DNA of 64,000 nt. It comes from Bartonella queenslandensis (lineage in GTDB: Bacteria; Pseudomonadota; Alphaproteobacteria; Rhizobiales; Rhizobiaceae). The DNA lies in assembly GCF_018155095.1 (NCBI RefSeq), contig NZ_NAAI01000005.1, positions 62,001-126,000 of the forward strand, written 5' to 3'. This document shows, piece by piece, positions 61,434 through 64,000 of the stretch. The notes beneath the pieces are model-generated. The model had not been told where the DNA came from, did no database searches, and saw only the letters and a program-made list of their open reading frames with translations. Both the position numbers and the translations under genes were made by a program. Every line of letters begins with the position of its first letter. The stretch's first letter is position 1.

Positions 61434-62116
61434 TTTTTTCCTTGTTGTGAGAGGATTGCGGCTTGGCGCAATGCACTCATGCGTGTTTTGTAAAGCTCTT
61501 TGTTTCCATTTTTATAAATTGCAGAGCCTGCGACAAATACATTTGCACCAGCTTTTGCAGTTATTCCAATTGTATCAACGGTGATTCCACCATCAACTTC
61601 AAGATCAATAGGGCGGTTTGCAATCATGCTTTTAACGCGCTCAATTTTATCTTTTATTTCTGGAATAAAATTTTGCCCACCAAAACCGGGATTGACCGTC
61701 ATAATGAGGATAAGATCCAATTGATCAAGCAAATATTCAAGGACGTGTTCAGGAGTGCTTGGATTGAGTGCAATGCCTGCTTTTTTACCCATTGCTTTGA
61801 TTGTTTGGAGTGAACGATGAAGATGGGGACTTGCTTCAGCATGAATGGTTATAATATCTGCCCCAGCCTTTGCAAAAGCTTCCAAATAAGGATCAACAGG
61901 TTTGATCATCAGGTGGACATCGAATATTGCTTTGGTTAATGGACGCAGAGCCTTGATGATTTCAGGGCCAAAGGTGATGTTAGGAACAAAGTGACCATCC
62001 ATGATATCAAGATGAAGCCAATCTGCACCAGCCTCAACAACATCTAATATTTCTTGTCCAAGTTTAGCAAAATCAGCAGCCAAGAGGGAAGGTGAAATGA
62101 GAAGAGAATGGGGCAT
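61430..62116 (-). CDS. rpe: Ribulose-phosphate 3-epimerase
   Basis: Rpe interconverts ribulose-5-phosphate and xylulose-5-phosphate in the pentose phosphate pathway. The 228-residue TIM barrel shows SLLAADFAKLGQE, the metal-site WLHLDIMDGHFVPNITFGP, MTVNPGFGGQNFIPE, and the C-terminal phosphate loop VFVAGSAIYKN. AGGAG precedes the ATG by 6 bases. It is followed directly by purB, linking ribose-phosphate supply with purine synthesis. Confidence 0.97.
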   Translation of the reverse strand: MPHSLLISPSLLAADFAKLGQEILDVVEAGADWLHLDIMDGHFVPNITFGPEIIKALRPLTKAIFDVHLMIKPVDPYLEAFAKAGADIITIHAEASPHLHRSLQTIKAMGKKAGIALNPSTPEHVLEYLLDQLDLILIMTVNPGFGGQNFIPEIKDKIERVKSMIANRPIDLEVDGGITVDTIGITAKAGANVFVAGSAIYKNGNKELYKTRMSALRQAAILSQQGKK

Positions 62117-62251
62117 AAAAATCTCCTTGATTGGCTGCTTTTATCATGTCGCTATGTATACACAAATATCTTTTGTGTTATGACAAAAAAGAAAAATACG
62201 TATATAGATCTTCGTTATAGAAAGATCGCTTGAAATTTTAAAGTTTTATAA

Positions 62252-62794
62252 ATGAAAAATATATCGAATCATAAAACATGTTTTATGCCTCAAATCCGAC
62301 ATAATATTACCGCTTCTTCGCAAGAATATCGAGATGCTATGAGCCATTTTGCAAGTGCTGTACATATTGTGACAACAGATGGCATTAAGGGAAAGCGCGG
62401 GGTGACGGTTTCGGCGTGTTGTTCTTTATCAGATAATCCCCCAACTCTTCTTGTTTGTCTCATGCGCCATAATCTGAAGAATCACGTATTTATGGAGAAT
62501 GGGATTTTTTGTGTTAATAGCTTGGCAGGAAAACATCGTCCACTAGCGGATATTTTTTCAGGGCGCTGCAATGTTTCACAAAATGAGCGCTTTAATGTTG
62601 CACAATGGGGAACTTTGCAGACAGGAGCGCCTAGTCTTTCAGATGCTTTAGCATCTTTTGATTGTCGTTTGATTTGTTGGCATGAGCATGCAACCCATTG
62701 TGTATTGATTGGTGAAGTTGTTGCAATCAACTGTAGTCATGGAAAAGATGCTTTGATGTATTTGAATCGTGGATATCATACTTTACCTTTATGA
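62252..62794 (+). CDS. Flavin reductase-like FMN-binding protein
   Basis: The protein matches the flavin reductase-like split-barrel family (HpaC, RutF and relatives), which reduce FMN or FAD with NAD(P)H, often for a partner monooxygenase. Its 180 residues include the family's opening YRDAMSHFASAVHIVTTDG, the flavin-contact region GVTVSACCSLSDNPPTLLVCL, FCVNSLAGKHRPLADIFSG and the closing LIGEVVAINC. ATG 62252 lacks a strong ribosome binding site; ATG 62285 is a possible alternative. It stands alone, divergent from rpe. No two-component monooxygenase lies nearby, so the partner, if any, is unknown. Confidence 0.88.
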   Translation: MKNISNHKTCFMPQIRHNITASSQEYRDAMSHFASAVHIVTTDGIKGKRGVTVSACCSLSDNPPTLLVCLMRHNLKNHVFMENGIFCVNSLAGKHRPLADIFSGRCNVSQNERFNVAQWGTLQTGAPSLSDALASFDCRLICWHEHATHCVLIGEVVAINCSHGKDALMYLNRGYHTLPL

Positions 62795-63102
62795 GGTTTT
62801 TTTTGCATTGGTGAAACGATTGATTGAGGCTCCGTTTAAATTTTAGTGCGCTGAAAAAGGAGGAAAGAGATGGCTCTGATATTTGTGAATTCTCTTCTTT
62901 TGAGGCTTTTCAATACATGAAAAAGATGATTTTTTGATGATCTTCGATCAAGAGTCCAACTTGAGATCAAAAAAGATATCAAGACTAAACAGTGTATTTA
63001 GACATATTTGTAGATTGTTATGAAAAAACATTTTACTCTTGTGCTGTTGAGTATTGCACAATATATAGACCCCACAGAGCAGATGTGGAGGTTTTTTATT
63101 GC

Positions 63103-63519
63103 ATGAGCGAAGAGATTGATGGTCAATATCGCCCTAGTGAAGATGAGCCTTTTATGAATGAGCGGCAAAAGGCGTATTTTCGCGCTAAATTGGTTTCTTG
63201 GAAGAATGATATCTTAAAAGAGGCGCGTGAGACTTTGGAAAATTTGCAGGAAGAAAACGCTGCTCAACCCGATTTAACCGATAGGGCATCTTGTGAAACT
63301 GATCGTACAATTGAATTACGTGCTCGTGATCGTCAGAGAAAACTTATTTCAAAAATAGATGCTGCCTTGGAGCGAATTGATAATGGGACATATGGTTTTT
63401 GTGAAGAAACCGGCGAACCCATTAGTATAAAACGTCTTGAGGCGCGGCCGATAGCTGTTTTGTCGTTGGAAGCACAAGAACGTCACGAACGGCGTGAAAA
63501 AGTTTATCGCGATGATTAA
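63103..63519 (+). CDS. dksA: DksA/TraR family RNA polymerase-binding regulator
   Basis: DksA enters the RNA polymerase secondary channel and, with ppGpp, adjusts rRNA and amino-acid promoters. I start at ATG 63103 (138 residues) because GGAGG lies 11 bases upstream; the frame stays open for 37 more codons of poor-quality sequence. A long coiled coil bears the tip motif DLTDRA (Asp57, Asp60, Ala62). The C-terminal zinc-finger region reads YGFCEETGEPISIKRL and then SLEAQERHERR, so only one (Cys100) of the four usual cysteines remains. It converges on the FliO-like gene. Confidence 0.95.
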   Translation: MSEEIDGQYRPSEDEPFMNERQKAYFRAKLVSWKNDILKEARETLENLQEENAAQPDLTDRASCETDRTIELRARDRQRKLISKIDAALERIDNGTYGFCEETGEPISIKRLEARPIAVLSLEAQERHERREKVYRDD

Positions 63520-63570
63520 GGTCATTAAAGCGATAAATAAGCGAAGTTCGTTGTGATAAAATTGTATATT

Positions 63571-64000
63571 TTATCTTGGAGGGGTGGGAATAAACAAAGA
63601 TGGTTCTTGACGCCCTTCAATTTCAGCTGTGATTGCTGAATCTTTTATTGCTTGATTCGTAAAAGAAGAAGAGCCTTTATCTGGCGTATCGTTTCTTTCT
63701 GTAAAGGGGGAAGTGGGATAGGGGGAGATGTCTCTCTTTTGTATTTTGGATGTATTAGTAATATCGCATTCTACAACCACATCCGTTAACCCACCGATAA
63801 GAAGCAAGTGTTCTTTATTATCACAACGGACTAAAACAAGGCGGCGGGTACGATCTATAGAAATTGCTTCACATAATGCCAATCGTGATAGACTTTTTTT
63901 TCTATTAATGTTGGATCTTCTCCTATTTAAATGGCGTAAAAACAAGATAATTATGATAATAGCTATGATTGTTATTACAAAAAACAAAAAATTTATCGTT
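63571..64000 (-). CDS. FliO-like membrane protein (5' end outside window)
   Basis: The frame is open to the window edge; an in-frame TTG at 63987 is the first possible start visible, but the real start may lie beyond. One membrane helix (VITIIAIIIIILFLRHL) is followed by Arg/Lys-rich residues and a beta-type domain, LALCEAISIDRTRRLVLVRCDNKEHLLLIGGLTDVVVE, that matches the core of FliO, a flagellar export component. The C-terminal 50 residues are low-complexity, rich in Ser, Pro and Thr. In related genomes a FliO-like gene lies next to dksA outside flagellar clusters, so a flagellar role is not assured. Confidence 0.7.
   Translation of the reverse strand, partial: TINFLFFVITIIAIIIIILFLRHLNRRRSNINRKKSLSRLALCEAISIDRTRRLVLVRCDNKEHLLLIGGLTDVVVECDITNTSKIQKRDISPYPTSPFTERNDTPDKGSSSFTNQAIKDSAITAEIEGRQEPSLFIPTPPR

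Noticed and set aside
1-64000. Phage, insertion sequence, CRISPR, toxin-antitoxin or defence genes
   Set aside because: No transposase, integrase, terminase, regularly spaced repeats, toxin-antitoxin pair or nuclease cassette was found on either strand.

Overview
The window is an AT-rich, single-copy stretch of alphaproteobacterial chromosome. Gene order (uvrA-ssb-gyrA-coaD-ppi-[queA]-tgt, dgt-argS-SPOR, glmU-glmS/recG, ppk-ppx-rnd-aspS-parC, purC-purS-purQ-purL-bolA-grxD, purB-rpe) and protein style point to the Hyphomicrobiales (Rhizobiales). AT-richness, long gene-free gaps and a visibly decaying gene favour a reduced, host-associated member, most likely Bartonella. The genus is an inference from gene content; no search was run. 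I see no prophage, insertion sequence, CRISPR array, secretion cluster or defence island, and almost every gene is housekeeping.

Layout. 1-6.3 kb: DNA repair and topology (uvrA on minus, cut by the window edge; ssb and gyrA on plus). 6.3-10.6 kb: coaD, two cyclophilins, a decayed queA and tgt. 11.7-14.5 kb: two convergent MFS exporters. 14.5-17.9 kb: icd, then a gene-poor stretch holding only tRNA-Glu(UUC). 17.9-21.6 kb: hom, glpX, ilvE. 21.9-28.0 kb: a small membrane protein, a very long SPOR-domain envelope protein, argS, dgt. 28.1-33.7 kb: an ErpA-type Fe-S carrier, an unknown exported repeat protein, ccdA, glmU and glmS. 34-40 kb: recG and dnaE, divergent. 40.2-41.8 kb: a flavoprotein monooxygenase and a CHCC zinc-finger protein. 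42-52.4 kb: ppk-ppx, rnd, aspS, parC. 53-62.1 kb, all minus: a Bcr/CflA-type exporter, the Grx4-BolA pair, purL, purQ, purS, purC, a small hydrolase, purB and rpe. 62.2-64 kb: a flavin reductase, dksA and the cut end of a FliO-like membrane protein.

Three themes link the genes: replication and topology (ssb, gyrA, parC, dnaE, recG, uvrA), purine synthesis, and cell-wall precursor supply with envelope upkeep. The most interesting signal concerns queuosine. The place between ppiB and tgt where relatives carry queA holds only a frameshifted, stop-riddled relic, while tgt is intact. That tgt has lost three of the four classical zinc ligands but keeps bacterial-type substrate residues, suggesting a cell that stops at preQ1-tRNA or salvages a base. 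I found no convincing undescribed multi-gene system.
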